Positions 11,823 to 23,187 of a DNA stretch of 64,000 bases are shown here, piece by piece; within the stretch, counting starts at the first letter, position 1, and each line of letters opens with the position of its first letter. Below the pieces are notes generated by a model that did not search any database, was not told the origin of the DNA, and saw nothing but the letters and a program-made list of their open reading frames with translations. A program made the translations under genes and the position numbers. The DNA lies in assembly GCA_050084985.1 (NCBI GenBank), contig JBITNC010000001.1, forward strand, positions 56,482,001-56,546,000. Direction: 5' to 3'. The DNA is from Nageia nagi (Eukaryota > Pinophyta).

Positions 11823-12320
11823 TGTTGGAATGTATAATGCATTATTGTAAATGTTTGTATTAAATCTTCTATGTAAGTTCACTAATACTTAAGGATATCA
11901 TTTGATACCTTAAGTATTTAAGTGAATATGATAATGTAACTTGTCCTACACTCCATGTCATAAGCATGCCCCTTGGGTAAAAGGATGTGCATGTCATATT
12001 TTTGTACATTGGATAAAAGGGTGATCCAAAAAGGGAATTTGGCCTATAAATAGAAGGCTCCCTCTTTGTGATTGCACACTAATTATAGATTAAAGTTATG
12101 CTATAGGATAGTGGTTAGGAGAAAAGAGTAGGAGGATTATAAGAGTTCGTACTTGTTAAGAAAAGAGATCTAGTTAGTGGATGTACTCCTAGTTGGAGGA
12201 ACCACTTATATCTTGTGTTATCTTTGTGAGATTGCTTTGTGTGATAGTTATATGTGAATTGAGAGCTTTCATATGATCTTGATAGTTTAGGATTCTTCAT
12301 GTTATAGTTAAATTCTCTCA
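11823..12320 (+). repeat. 3' LTR of nested element
   Basis: A direct copy of the 5' LTR, TGTTGG...TCTCA, with substitutions spread evenly. No purine-rich tract precedes it; the bases before it are TTAATTGCCCCTAAGTCC. Confidence 0.9.
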
Positions 12321-13940
12321 TAATTCACGTAAGAAAATACCTACTTCAAAGAAAATAATTATAGTTAAGGAGAATGGAAGAGATAAAATAATAATGAGAG
12401 GACCACAACTGGAAGAAGGTACAAGCAAGGACTAAGAGATTCAATAAGAAGAAGAAAGGGTTCCATATATAAATATTAAGTTAAAAGGATAATGTGGTTA
12501 AGGAAAAATTCCCACTTCAAATATGTTTGAAATCATATAAGATCTTAATAAAGATGTAGTTCTTATTGAAGAGGTAGCTCAACCTAAATAGTCCCCTTTA
12601 GAAGAGTTACTAATTGATTTTGAGAATATCATGATAGAAGTTACTCTAGAATTAGATAAGAATAAAGTTTTAACTTGTAGTGCAACCAGAGCAAGTATTG
12701 ATGTAGGAGGATGGAGCATGGGTTATAGGGGTAAGCCTAGTAACTTAGTTAGGCTACATATAGAGGCAACTAAGGAGATAACTAATGACACTCAAATAGG
12801 CCTAAATTTTAGAGGTAAGAATTGAGGGTTAAAGGTCACCAATGAATGTACTATCTTATAAGATTATAAGTCATAACTCTACTAAGATGAGGGATCTATA
12901 CGATAAGAAAAACCATATATTGAATATAATTACAAGAAACAAGATGTTAGGAGATAAAATAATTCCTTTTAAAAATAAAGTTTAGAGAGAAACAAAAATA
13001 TTTTTTTATGAAGTGAATGGTCTATCTGGAGGAATTTTAGTGTTATGGAATGATTAAGTCATAGAAGGAAGAGTTCTTGTTACCATTAAATGGTCGATCG
13101 ATATTTTTTATCATAATAGGTATTATGGAGAAGATTGGATATTAATCGATGTTTATTCTCCTGATAAACATCTGAGTAGGAAAACATTATGAAAAAATTT
13201 AATTGAAATTAGAGTAACCTTTATTGGTATTCCTTGGGTTTTAGTTGGTGATTTTAATATCCATTTGAATCCATTAAACAAAAAAGGCAGGTCTCAAGAT
13301 ATTTTAGGTTATATGCTAGAATTTAGGGATTTTTTGGATTTAAATGCTCTCATGGATGTTGATTTTCAAAGATTTTCTTATGCTTAGACGAATCAGAGGT
13401 TAAGAAACTAAAATATTTAGGTGAGATTAGATAGGGTTTTAATTTTTCAAGATTGTCTAAAGATGTTTGGGGATTCCATATTAATTGCATTTTCTATAAT
13501 TGGATTAAACCATAGCTCGATTTTGTGGGAGGTAGAGAGGAATGTACGTTTTTACAATTATCCTTTTAGATTCAAATTAATATGGCTGTAACATAAATAG
13601 ATGTGGGATAAGGTTGTAGAATGGTGGGAGACACCTTATAGGGAAGACAAGATTAGCTAAGTTGCTTGTAAGCTTTGGAATGTTAATAATGAATTAAAAA
13701 ATGAAATACAAATGTATTTGGGAACATTTTCTAGATGAAATAGGAGTTAAAGGAGTTGATTTAGGATATTGAAGAAGAGATCAAAGCCCAACCTTTCACA
13801 AAAGAATTGAGGTATAGAGAGAGGAGGCTACTAGTAGAGTTTCATAATACACTAGTATGAGGAAGCATTTTGGAGGCAAAACTCTAGGGTTAAGTGGTTT
13901 AAAAGGTGGATCAAAATTCCAAATTCTTTCATATATAGTA
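12321..13940 (+). mobile_element. LINE 3' part: ORF1 end and ORF2 endonuclease remnant
   Basis: Resumes the LINE cut at 8871. Around 13000-13550 the frames read SGGILVLWND, WILIDVYSPDKH, then WVLVGDFNIHLNPLNKKG and RLDRVLIF, ending GLNHSSILWE. These are the segments of the apurinic-type endonuclease of L1-like ORF2, with GDFN intact and the usual SDHxP changed to LNHSS. Near 13880 EAFWRQNSRVKWFKRW marks the pre-RT region, after which the homology stops. The reverse transcriptase is absent. Stops and shifts make it inactive. The endonuclease would nick target DNA. Confidence 0.8.
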
Positions 13941-14880
13941 TTCATCTTTACATCATATATAAGACTTCATAATTATCAGTTGCTTGTCATTTGGTTCATC
14001 ATAATTCATTACATTCTATCATAAACCATCAATTATTTACTCTTGCATTATATTTATAAAATTACTTACATTTGAACTTATCTAATTGAAAAAATTCTTA
14101 TCATACATTAGGGGATTTAAAAGGCAACATGTGGAAGGTAAATATTTTCTTCATTAGTTTTAGGTTGACTTACTTATGAATTTATATTATTAAATATTAA
14201 ACCTTAAATTTTAATTAATGATCTATGCACAAGCATACAACACAATCAAACTTCATACAATTTATGAAAACTTTTACGTGCTAAAGTTTGATAATAAATA
14301 TATATTCATTTCACATATTATGTTTATAAAATAATATATTTATTTTTACTAACATTTTTATTATCTAAATTTAAAGTAATTATAAAATAAAATTTATATT
14401 TTCTTTATATTAAAATTAATTTAATTATTTATAAAATGTAAAATTCCACTCTACATCATATTATAAAAGTTCTTATCGAAGAAGACTTAAAAAAGAAACT
14501 TACGAAAGATAAATAGTATTTATTTTAGACATTAAAATTAAGCTTTAATTAACAGGGTGTCGAACTCAACATTCAATGTAGCTCAGAATTCATATAATTT
14601 ATACAACGATTTTATTCGTGCAAATGTTTGATGCTGGTTCTGCTTATTATTTTTTTATAATCTCAAATTATACACCTTAAAAATTATGATTAAATACTGT
14701 CGTACATTTTTAGGCTTTGAATTACCTCCAAATAGGGAGACTTGCCCACTACACATTAAAATGCGGGTCACCTCATTGGCATTCGCGACTCCCTAAACGA
14801 CGGCGCCACAACCACGAAAATTAATGTACACTTGTCTACAGCCCATTAATTTTACCTGCTAACAACAAACACACGACACA
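13941..14880. other. AT-rich stretch, nothing assigned
   Basis: Long A/T runs without coding potential or recognisable repeats. Confidence 0.5.
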
Positions 14881-14991
14881 CATTTTTACGGGTAAGATAA
14901 ATTTTCATGGGAATGTCGGTACTAGGTAGCATTCGATGGGTCTGTTACTAAATTCGTTATAATCAAGAAGAGATCCACAAAATGTTATTTC

Positions 14992-15144
14992 ATGAAAATA
15001 TATTTTCTAGCAACGGTGCAAGCCTTTTTGGCGCAATCGGATGCAATCACGAACACTGGACATGCATTTTTTTACCAGGGTTTTCTTTCGGTGGAAGTGT
15101 GCTTCCCTGCAACAATGGTAGCGGAATATAATCACGGGTTAAGG
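14992..15144 (+). CDS. candidate first exon of an unrecognised gene (segment A)
   Basis: An open frame from an ATG (MKIYFLATVQAFLAQ...) reaches ...EYNHGLR exactly at a codon boundary, followed by GTGAGT, a good plant splice donor. The next 141 bases look like an intron, ending in a T-rich tract and TGCAG at 15285. A 33-nt in-frame block follows. I do not recognise the protein. Other copies of this segment keep the 33-nt block, but I did not find this first exon in them, so A may be the best-preserved 5' end. Whether it is transcribed cannot be told from sequence. Confidence 0.35.
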
Positions 15145-15285
15145 GTGAGTTGTGAATCCTTACTTATGTTGTCATTCTTGATACAATTCCCTTCGTTTTT
15201 TACAATGTAGTTCACCTTAGTAAAGAGTGAAATTGTCTTCTATGTTTTGATATGCTTTTTTTTTTTTGGAATAGTTTACGTGCAG

Positions 15286-15318
15286 GCTGGAACTGTCCGA
15301 AAGACAACTTTTGGAGAG
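15286..15318 (+). other. 33-nt exon-like block, copy A
   Basis: Preceded by a T-rich tract and TTTACGTGCAG and followed by GTAAGG. Translates openly as AGTVRKTTFGE. The same block recurs at 19076, 40536 and 46028 with flanking splice-like signals. Confidence 0.5.
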
Positions 15319-16160
15319 GTAAGGATATGTAATCATTCCTTATTTAGGCTGTGAACCTTGTTATTATTAGAACAAATTCATCCTTTTACATTTCATTTGC
15401 ATCTCATGTTGATTTGCTTATTATCGGTGACTGCATTCGATAATTGGAAAAAGCAGCTAGAAGCAAAATTGATAGTAGAATGTGCTGAAAATGGCTGTAG
15501 TTCGTTTATTACAACTCTGCATGCATGCACTTGAATTCATATTCAAATAATAAAATTGTATTCTCCAAGTTTTTTTAAACATGTTTGTATGCATTGGCAT
15601 TTGCTGTTATTTCCTCAGTAGATAAATATAATTGGCCTTAGTTTTTGCTGGAGATTTTTTTTTTTTCATATATCATACATAAACCATTGCATTTTTTAAA
15701 CAAATTATTATAAACACCTAAATATACCATGTTTATTTTAGAGTTCTAAGTTTTGGTACTGTAACATTTTTAGGAAAACAACAATAAGCAGAACTGCAAA
15801 TTGTGCTCAAAATGGCCTTGTAGTCTAGGGTTGAAATTTGATGCCCCTATTAAGCGTTTTTAGCATTTTACAGTCAATTTTGTTTTTCTATCCGTCAAAT
15901 ATGAACGGTGCATATTTTTTATTACCCTCAATATATATATATAAGTAAAAAATTCGTAAATTTACTGATTGTTTAAAATATTTATCTCTTCTATTCATAC
16001 TTTTTTTAATTTGAAAATATTTATTATATTATTAATTTTTTTTAAAGAACAGGGCAAACGTCAAATTTCAACCCTTTACAATGTATAGGAAATGGCCTAG
16101 TAGATACTTTCAAAACGGATCCACCACTGTATTTTATATGTTTCTAGGCATTGGCTGCCT
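15319..16160. other. intron-like / intergenic part of PPR segment A
   Basis: AT-rich. It carries blocks shared with the other segments, for example AGAATGTGCTGAAAATGGCT at 15477 and the GGAAATGGCCTAGTAGATAC block near 16089. No gene of its own. Confidence 0.5.
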
Positions 16161-16780
16161 GGTGTTTTGGTATTAGGATTCATTGCAACAATAAAGGTGT
16201 CTGTCCACCACCTCTACACTGCCCACTCCATCTCCATCGCTGCACTCTGTATAGTGGGTCGTCTTAACGAGGCATTGCATGGGTTGCATTATGTTAATGA
16301 CGTAGTGGACGACTCCGCATATGTGTATCTCTTAATTTTACCACCGCCACAGTCTTGTCATTTGGAAGCTGGTCCATGTGGCGACCTCCACCACTGTCAT
16401 GATGCTGATTAAACCTCACCCCAAAATCCTCACTTCATGTCAAGAAAGAAATCCTCTTCACATTACGTTCACTCTCTGCAATCGAAATCATATATTAAGA
16501 GAGGTAGAAATAGATGGCCATAAGACCACCTACACCTCCTCCTTTTTTGAAGGCCATTGTCTTTTGTTGCTTGCGTTTGCAGGCATACAAGCTTATCACT
16601 TACCCACCAAAATGACAATCTCCACATCGATATGAATATCACTCTGTCGAAATGGCAGTTGAAGCACGCAATGCACATTTTGCTTACTACAAATACAGAT
16701 ACACACTTCTTTCTCCTCTTCGCAACATGTTTTCAACTCCTGCATACATGCATCGCCAACAATGCTCTCAATTATCCTTT
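16160..16780 (+). pseudogene. PPR N-terminal fragments, chimeric copy A
   Basis: The first part (to about 16335) encodes a degraded version of the PPR leader seen at 19.73 kb (GRLNEALHGLHYVNDVVDDS, then AYVYLL). At about 16340 it switches to a sequence that matches the minus strand of 51.6-52.0 kb, the start of a second PPR copy (ATGGCCATAAGACCACC..., an MAIRPPTPPPFLKA-like start, then the AVEARNAHFAYYKYRYT stretch). It is thus a fusion of two PPR-family 5' ends and has no PPR repeats after it. Confidence 0.6.
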
Positions 16781-17090
16781 ATTATTGCATTTCATTAACG
16801 GTTTGACCTTTATATTAGTAGTGAGTCTCACTATTTTGATATTGACATGTAGAACACAGTTACATGGGATACGTTGTAACCCTTTTGGTATGGCGGCTGT
16901 CGCCATACCAGTAGACGTCACAGCCCATGCTGGCTAGATAAAGCCTTAGTATCTACATAAACTCTACAAATAAAGACTAACTAATCATTTAATAAAAAAC
17001 TAACTAATTGTGTAAAATCAGGGTAATTAATCAAAACACAAAGTACATTCAATGATATGAAATTCTAAAGATAAAATGAAATGATATGAA
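16781..17090 (+). repeat. dispersed segment R with small perfect palindrome
   Basis: Homologous to 38270-38560, 44200-44420 and parts of 47080-47230 and 49490-49650. At 16887-16909 it holds GGTATGGCG-GCTGT-CGCCATACC, a 9-bp perfect inverted repeat that is less complete in the other copies. Confidence 0.65.
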
Positions 17091-17585
17091 AGATTTTAGT
17101 TACGTCCACGAGACCCAAACATGGTCTATGGGACCCTCAACTTGATGTTTTCAGCAGCTTATTCCTTCTTCTATTGATTTGGATTAATAACTCGTCAACT
17201 TTTTTTATTTTACTGTCTTCAAATAGCTCTATCATAGAACCCTTATCAAGTGTTTCTTTATATTTGTCATAAATATCTGAAAAACTCGGACGTTTATTAA
17301 TGAAGTGTTCCTCTACTGCCCCTGTGCTGCATAACATACATATCATTTCCTCCCATTGCTCTTTGGGTGTAGTCCATTTCCCTGTTTCACATCTAAGCCT
17401 AAGCCTATGAGAGCTTGTCCTTATTTGGGCAATTAGAATTTTCTCCTGCCATTTGATTTCAGCTCTTATATAACCTTTTTCCCTGTGGTCATATGTTGGG
17501 TTAAACATTGCAATGTGATATTCTCTTTTCCTGCTTGCATTTTTCCACATTCCCTTTCTAAATTTTTCATTTACATATTGCTTGG
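17090..17585 (-). mobile_element. LINE tail (zf-RVT-like) inserted in segment B
   Basis: The minus strand encodes an open 3' tail of a non-LTR retrotransposon: IAQIRTSSHRLRLRCETGKW, then WEEMICMLCSTGAVEEHF, a cysteine-containing zinc-binding end found downstream of LINE reverse transcriptases. About 40 bases of 3' UTR follow its stop (GACCATGTTTGGGTCTCGTG). The sister segment at about 38.56 kb lacks this piece, so the insertion point is visible. The first dozen residues of the open frame come from flanking DNA. Confidence 0.7.
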
Positions 17586-18433
17586 TTTGATATGTAACAG
17601 GACACAATTAAAGTCAATATGGGTAAATGTGTTATAAGATAGTCTTATATACATTAAATTATATTTAACCAAATTCTTAAAACTTTATAAATAATGCTAA
17701 TTGCAAAATGGAAGTAGGGAACAAGCTACTCATGGCATTTGTCTTCATGTGTGGATGATTGCATTACATTGGATGGCCGGATACACTAGGTGTTTGATAT
17801 GCAAAAAGCCAATCCAATTAAAATATTGCATCTATTATTAATAATATCACTTGTACTATTAAAGAATTCTATATGAGTTATCTTACATTTTAACTAATCT
17901 TAGAATTTCATAAATAATCCAAATTGCAAATTGAAGGCTGAAATAAGCCATTGAATGTTTTCATCGTTTGTGCATTGATTGTATTACTTGGGCTGAAGTG
18001 TTTCTTCTTTTTTGGAAATGTTACACAGTTTGTATTTGGCATTGGAGTATCTACTTTAAGGAAGTGTTTGCTTGTACATGTACAAGGGGAGCCTCACTTC
18101 TATTCTATGTTTTTGCAGGTGCCTTTCAAGTGACTCTCATATTGGATGATCAATTAGCACGGTTTAAATGAATATAATTGCAGAGGCCTAACAAGATGCT
18201 TTGTTTTCAAGTTGATTTTTTCTATTTTGTTTAGGAGAATGTTTTATTCCTTGTCTTTTCAATTTCAACCGCAATGTTTCATTTTTTGCAGTAATTGCAA
18301 TTGCAATACTTCATTTCTATAGTAATTTTGTGATGTTTTAAGTTCAATTTAGGTTCTTACTTTTGACTTATGAACCTTAGGCTTTCCTCTTTTTAATTCA
18401 TCAAGTACTATATTTTAAAACTGTTTACGTGCA

Positions 18434-18489
18434 TGGAATAAGAGAAAGAACACTCAGGTGCAATGCATGGCATAATGCAGAAGAACAAG
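18434..18489 (+). other. exon-like block a, copy B
   Basis: GGAATAAGAGAAAGAACACT...CAGAAGAACAAG before GTAGGG. Copies at 39885-39938 and 45390-45444 have a true TGCAG acceptor; here the G is missing. Lengths differ by one or two bases between copies, so the reading frame is not kept. Confidence 0.4.
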
Positions 18490-19075
18490 GTAGGGACGTG
18501 TTTCAAGTCTTTACTCAGCTTATGAATCTTGTTATTGTTCAAACAAATTTGTTTTGTTTTTGATAAAAATTTATGTTTATGATGTGTCTCAAGTCTTTAG
18601 TTAGGTATCAAATCTTATCATTGTTCAAACAAATTTGTTTTGTTTTCGCTTAGCATATAATAATTCATATTTATTTAATTTGGGGTGGTTTACTTTGTTG
18701 TCTATTAATGGGTTTTCAAGGTTTATAGATGAAACGTCTACCATTCATGTGTTCATACAAATTTTTGGGGTGATTTAATTTGTTGTTCATTCATGGCATT
18801 TAAGATTTTTTGTTCAAGGTAGATCTTCTGAATTTGACACTATTAATAACTCTCATTAGATTCTTGCCAAAATCAAATTTATACATTTATTTAGTTGAGT
18901 TTGTATGTGCATGTTGTAGTTGTCTAAAATTTTACACCTTTTATAATCTTTTCAAATATATGTTTATGTTAAAGTAAAACATTGCGATGAGCTTGTTGCT
19001 CTTAGTAAAGAGTGAAATTGTGAGGACTATGTTTTGATATTCTTTTTCTTTCATTTTTGAATAGTTTACGCGTAG

Positions 19076-19108
19076 GCTGGAACTGTCCAGAAGACAACTT
19101 TTAAAGAG
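19076..19108 (+). other. 33-nt exon-like block, copy B
   Basis: Open (AGTVQKTTFKE), followed by GTAAGG. The acceptor is CGTAG here instead of TGCAG. Confidence 0.5.
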
Positions 19109-19732
19109 GTAAGGGTGTGTAGTGATTCCTTACTTAGGCTGTGAACCTTGTTATTGTTTGAACAAATTCATCCTATATTTTGTTTTGCTCATTATATTGC
19201 ATTTCATGTTGATTTACTTACTTTTTGGTGAATGCGTTTGACGATTACAAGAAAAAAAACAAACAGCGGGAAGCAAAATTGATTGTATTCTATTTCATTT
19301 CGTATTAAATTCATATTTAAATACTAAAATTGTATCTTTCAACTTTTTTTAAATGTTTGTATGAATTGGTTCCTCAGTAGCTGAATATAATTGGCCTTAG
19401 TTTTTGCTCAAGATGTTTTCTGTGATACATCATTTATAAATAGTAAAGTTCATTTTTGTCATATATATCATACATAAACCATGAAGTTGTATTGCATTTT
19501 TGAAGCAAGTTAGTATAAACTTAAATTTTCAATGTTTTAGAGATCTAAAATTTGCTATTGTAGCATTTCTAGGAAAAACAATTATGAGCAAAACTGCAGA
19601 ATGTGCTTAAAATGACCTTGAAGATATAAAGCTTCTACCACTGCATTTTAAAATGTATTGGAAATGGCCTAGTAGATACTACAAAATGGATCCACCACTG
19701 CATTTTATATATTTCTATGCATTGGCTGCCTG

Positions 19733-21359
19733 ATGTTTGTCCACCACCTATACACTGCCCTCCCATCCCCCATCCCTGCACGCATTAAAGAGGGTCGTCT
19801 CAACGGGGCTGTGAATGCATTGCATAATGTTCATGACATCATGGGCTCCTCCGCATATTTCTATCTCTTACAGTGCTGCATTCAGACAAAAGCCTTACAC
19901 CAGGGCAAGCGAATCCATGCTCTCATATTCTCAATTGCAATCAGCCAAGATTCACAGAAGATGTATTTTTGCACAAGACCCTTCTCCAAATGTATGTCAA
20001 GTGTGCTTGGCCTTTTCGATGGTGTGATCAAGAGAAATGTATTTTTCTTGGAATTCTATGATTTCAGCTTATAGAAAACAAGGGCTTTCTGAGGAGGCAT
20101 TGGTCCTCCTCCACCAAAAAATTGGAAGTGGTGCCGAATCTGATGAATTCACCTTTTCCAGTGATGTTGCTCTATCTGCCAACTCAGTATCATCGGAAGA
20201 ACGTGTTGACATTTATCGAAAAATAATAAAAGGTGGTTTTCATTCTGATTTTCTTGTGTTGAATGCTGCGACGAATGCTCTGATAGATATGTAGCCTATG
20301 TTTGGAATCATGAACAAGACCCGTGAACTGTTTGACTTATTGAAGGATAGAACCACTATCTCATCGTATGCAATGATTACAGGATATGCACAGAACAGGC
20401 TTCCTAAGAATGCTGAAAATCTTTTAGGGGAATGCAGCACAGAAATATGGTCTCATGGAATGCAATGATTGTAGGGTTTTGTTTGACAAGATGTGTTATG
20501 AATGAACACTTTCATGGACTGTAATTATTGCAAGATATCAAGGAAGCCATCAAACTATTTGAAGAAATGGAACACTTGGGCTTGAGTCCAGACCATGCCA
20601 TTTTTATTAGTGTTTTATCGGCATGTAGCCATGTAGGTCTAGTGAAAGAGGGCTATCAATACTAGAAGTCCATGAATGATTATTATCGTATTACATCTAC
20701 AATGGAACACTATACATGTATGGTTGACCTTCTTAGCCTTGTTGGCCGGCTAGATGAAGCAAAGACATTATAAATAGCATGCAAACAAAATCTAATGCTG
20801 CAGCGTGGACATGTTTTCTTGGTGCCTGTAGAATTCATAACTATTAGAAGTTAGCAGAATTTGTAGCAGAACACCTTTTGACCTAGAGCCCCAAGATTCT
20901 GTACCTTATGTGCTTCTTTCAAATATTTATGCTATCTGGTAGGTGGAATCAAATTGAAAATATACAAAAAATGATGAAAGATAGAGGCATCTGAAAACTT
21001 CCTGGATGTAGTTGGATTGTGGTTAATAAAGTCATTCATACTTTTTTTGTAGGAGAGTTGGAGAGATTGTCTCAGGTGACAAAAACAATATATGTTCTTG
21101 ATACGAGATTTGTTCTGCAAGATGTCAAGAAGGAAGAGAAGGAACAAATTCTTTGCCACTATAGTGAGAAATTTCTTTTGGGTTGTTAAACACATCCTCT
21201 AGCATAGCCATTCAAGTTGTGAAGAACCTTCAAGTATGTGGTAACTGCCACTATGCAACAAGGTTTCTCTCCAAAATTGTTTCATGAGAAATTGTTGTAA
21301 GGGATGCCAACCTTTTTCACCACTTCAAGGTTAGATATTGTTCATGTGGTGATTACTAG
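19733..21359 (+). pseudogene. PPR-DYW protein pseudogene, copy B
   Basis: This is a member of the plant pentatricopeptide repeat, DYW subclass, whose intact relatives edit C to U in organelle transcripts. Visible pieces are a leader (IKEGRLNGAVNALHNVHD), YFYLLQCCIQTKALHQGKRI, PPR motifs (WNSMISAYRKQGLSEEALV; SYAMITGYAQNRLPKNAE), the E domain (AAAWTCFLGACRIHN), E+ (KLPGCSWIVVNKVIHTFFVG) and the DYW domain. In the DYW domain HSE reads HYSEK, the CGNCH zinc motif is intact, and the C-terminal triplet reads D-Y-stop because TAG stands where Trp is expected. Many frameshifts and stops make it dead. Several repeats are missing between the PPR blocks and the E domain, so the copy is shorter than an intact one. 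Confidence 0.85.
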
Positions 21360-21441
21360 TGATTTACCAAAGGGTGTTTGTTGTGGAAATAGAACAAAGC
21401 TTTTTCTAGCAAATGATTTATTGTAGTTGTACTGCAAGCAG

Positions 21442-21702
21442 ACAAGGATGAGAGTATTTATCTTTTGGAATTCATCCCAACCCGTTGTTAGATTGGAAAA
21501 ACCTTCAAATCTTGAGGGGTGCTTTTGAGTCTGGGATTTGCTATGACATAATCCAATAATTGTTAAGGCAAACAAGGATGAGAGTGTATATCTTCTGGAA
21601 TTCATCCCAACCTGTTGTTAGACTGGAAAAACCTTCAAATCTTGAGGGGTGCTTTTGAGTCTCGGTATTGCTATGACATAATCCAAATAATTGTTAATGC
21701 TA
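21442..21702. repeat. 130-bp tandem duplication
   Basis: ACAAGGATGAGAGT...TTCATCCCAACC...GAGGGGTGCTTTTGAGTCT occurs twice, starting at 21442 and 21572, with few differences. It lies just downstream of the PPR pseudogene. Confidence 0.85.
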
Positions 21703-22140
21703 AATTACTCAAGCTTTTGGCAAAGACTTTCATTAAAAACATGTTAACCTTACATGCTTAGGCTGTTCTGTTTTCAATGTTGGGTGGTCGTATTCTCTTT
21801 TATTACCATCTTTGTCATCTACCCTATTTTAATGTGTACATGATTGCTTGAATCAGGGAGCTGGAAGGACCATGCTGGATTTTAATTTTAATATTGCTCT
21901 ATGATTTAGACGTTTTGGTGTTTTTATATTTTAGAACTAAGGATCATGGATTCACTGATAAACAAGAGCTGATCAATCATGACTATGGTCATTTGAAAAC
22001 ATTCAAGGGGTCAGTTAAGACAATTTCAAAATTTTGAATTGTATGGTGTTTGCAACTTCAAAAATTTCAATTGTAAATTGCACTATATGTTGGGGGCTTT
22101 TTCTTTCCTACCCTTGCTGATTGATAAATTGGATCACAAA
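21703..22140. other. spacer, nothing assigned
   Basis: No gene or repeat recognised. Confidence 0.4.
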
Positions 22141-22370
22141 GGCTTGTAGAAAGACTCCAACACCTGAGTGGTAGGGCGTGACCCCTACCTACTATGAGGA
22201 CTTTTACCTTAGAGGTTTGAAAGTGAAGGGTGCAAGGGTTTACTCAAGTGATAAGGTGGAGATGTTTGAAGCTGTTACCAACTCAAATGAAATTTGTTAA
22301 TCAAGGACTCGAAGGGTCCCCAATCCAGGAATAGTTGTTTCTCAAAAAGAAAAAGAAAGAAAAAAAGTTT
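22141..22370 (+). mobile_element. possible SINE
   Basis: ACCTGAGTGGTAGGGCGTGA (about 22162) resembles a tRNA A box, and AGAGGTTTGAAAGT (about 22211) resembles a B box some 45 bases later. The unit ends in TTTCTCAAAAAGAAAAAGAA and further A-rich sequence. That is the design of a tRNA-derived SINE. I found no second copy in the window and no clear target duplication. Confidence 0.4.
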
Positions 22371-23187
22371 TGTTGCGAAATCTGCACAAAAAATAGAAAA
22401 TAAAGAAAGAGTTGTGAAAAGACTATGATATATGAATTCAGCTCTAGGGCAATGTTCTCACTGATTAGTATGACCTTCTAAGACTGAACTTGTGCGGGTT
22501 TGTCATAGGTTCCATGCACCCCATATCCAACTCGAAAGGCAACAACATGAACGTCCCAACGAGAGGAGCTTGACGCTAAGGTGATGGATAAGAAAGGTAT
22601 CATGTGGGTAGAACTCAATTGTGGAGTGAAGTTCCTATATTAAATAGCATACACAAGTCATCTTAGAACACACTAAGCCCATGTGCAAACTAAGAAACTT
22701 TACAATCAAACACTTCTTGAAATATTTCGAAGGATATAAAAGCATTCTTTTATCCACCAACAAGGTTTATAAAATGTCCCAAATACTCAAGATAGCATAA
22801 AAATGTAACACTCATTCACTTTTATAGTCCCAAATGAAAACAAGCTCACTTCAATTTCTTGGAATTATATCACAATTGCAAAAAGGGAAAACTTGCAAGA
22901 TTGAAAGTGTTATGTAAGTAGTCCAATTTGCAAAAAAATCTGATCCTTACAAATGAGCCCAAATGGGCTATATATAGTTTTTGAAGCAACCTTAAGTGTT
23001 GCCCTAACCTTAATTGCAATTTCCAAGAAATAAAGCATGGTCCAATAAATATATGCCACATGGCATTACAAGATATCATCCAAGTTTGTGAGAGCAAATC
23101 CTCATCCATCTCAAACATGGGAATTTATTAACAAATAAATTAAAGTCTTCACAATAATTATGAAATAAAAAAAAACAAATAATATGA
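22371..23187. other. non-coding stretch, possible promoter/LTR-like DNA on the minus strand
   Basis: No protein is supported. On the minus strand a CTATATATAGCC motif near 22967-22978 resembles a TATA box, and the stretch could be a regulatory or LTR-type flank of the broken gene to its right. No LTR partner was found. Confidence 0.3.

Larger units (their letters stand above)
8872..12320 (+). mobile_element. gag-pol-less LTR element nested in the LINE
   Basis: Two direct LTRs of 496 and 498 bp bracket a 2.45-kb interior with no gag or pol. A primer-binding site follows the first LTR. Target duplications are TAAGT on the left and TAATT on the right (one mismatch). The first LINE duplicate (CTAATTCAC at 8698-8706) shows TAATT was the original site. 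The interior resembles the leader of the copia element at 27.9-36.8 kb, so it is a deletion derivative of a related copia family. By eye the LTRs differ at about 5-6% of positions. Confidence 0.85.
17590..19720 (+). repeat. upstream part of PPR segment B
   Basis: Parallel to 38.6-41.2 kb and 44.4-46.5 kb, and in part to 52.0-52.6 kb. Shared landmarks in order: TGGGTAAATGT...ATACATTAAATTATATTTA, TATGTTTTTGCAG near 18105, an exon-like block at 18434-18489, GTTCAAACAAATTTGTTTTGTTTT repeats, and the 33-nt block. No separate protein gene is supported. Confidence 0.65.

Noticed and set aside
22161-22230. Functional tRNA gene
   Set aside because: A- and B-box-like motifs are present, but no cloverleaf with paired acceptor stem can be drawn; a SINE fits better.
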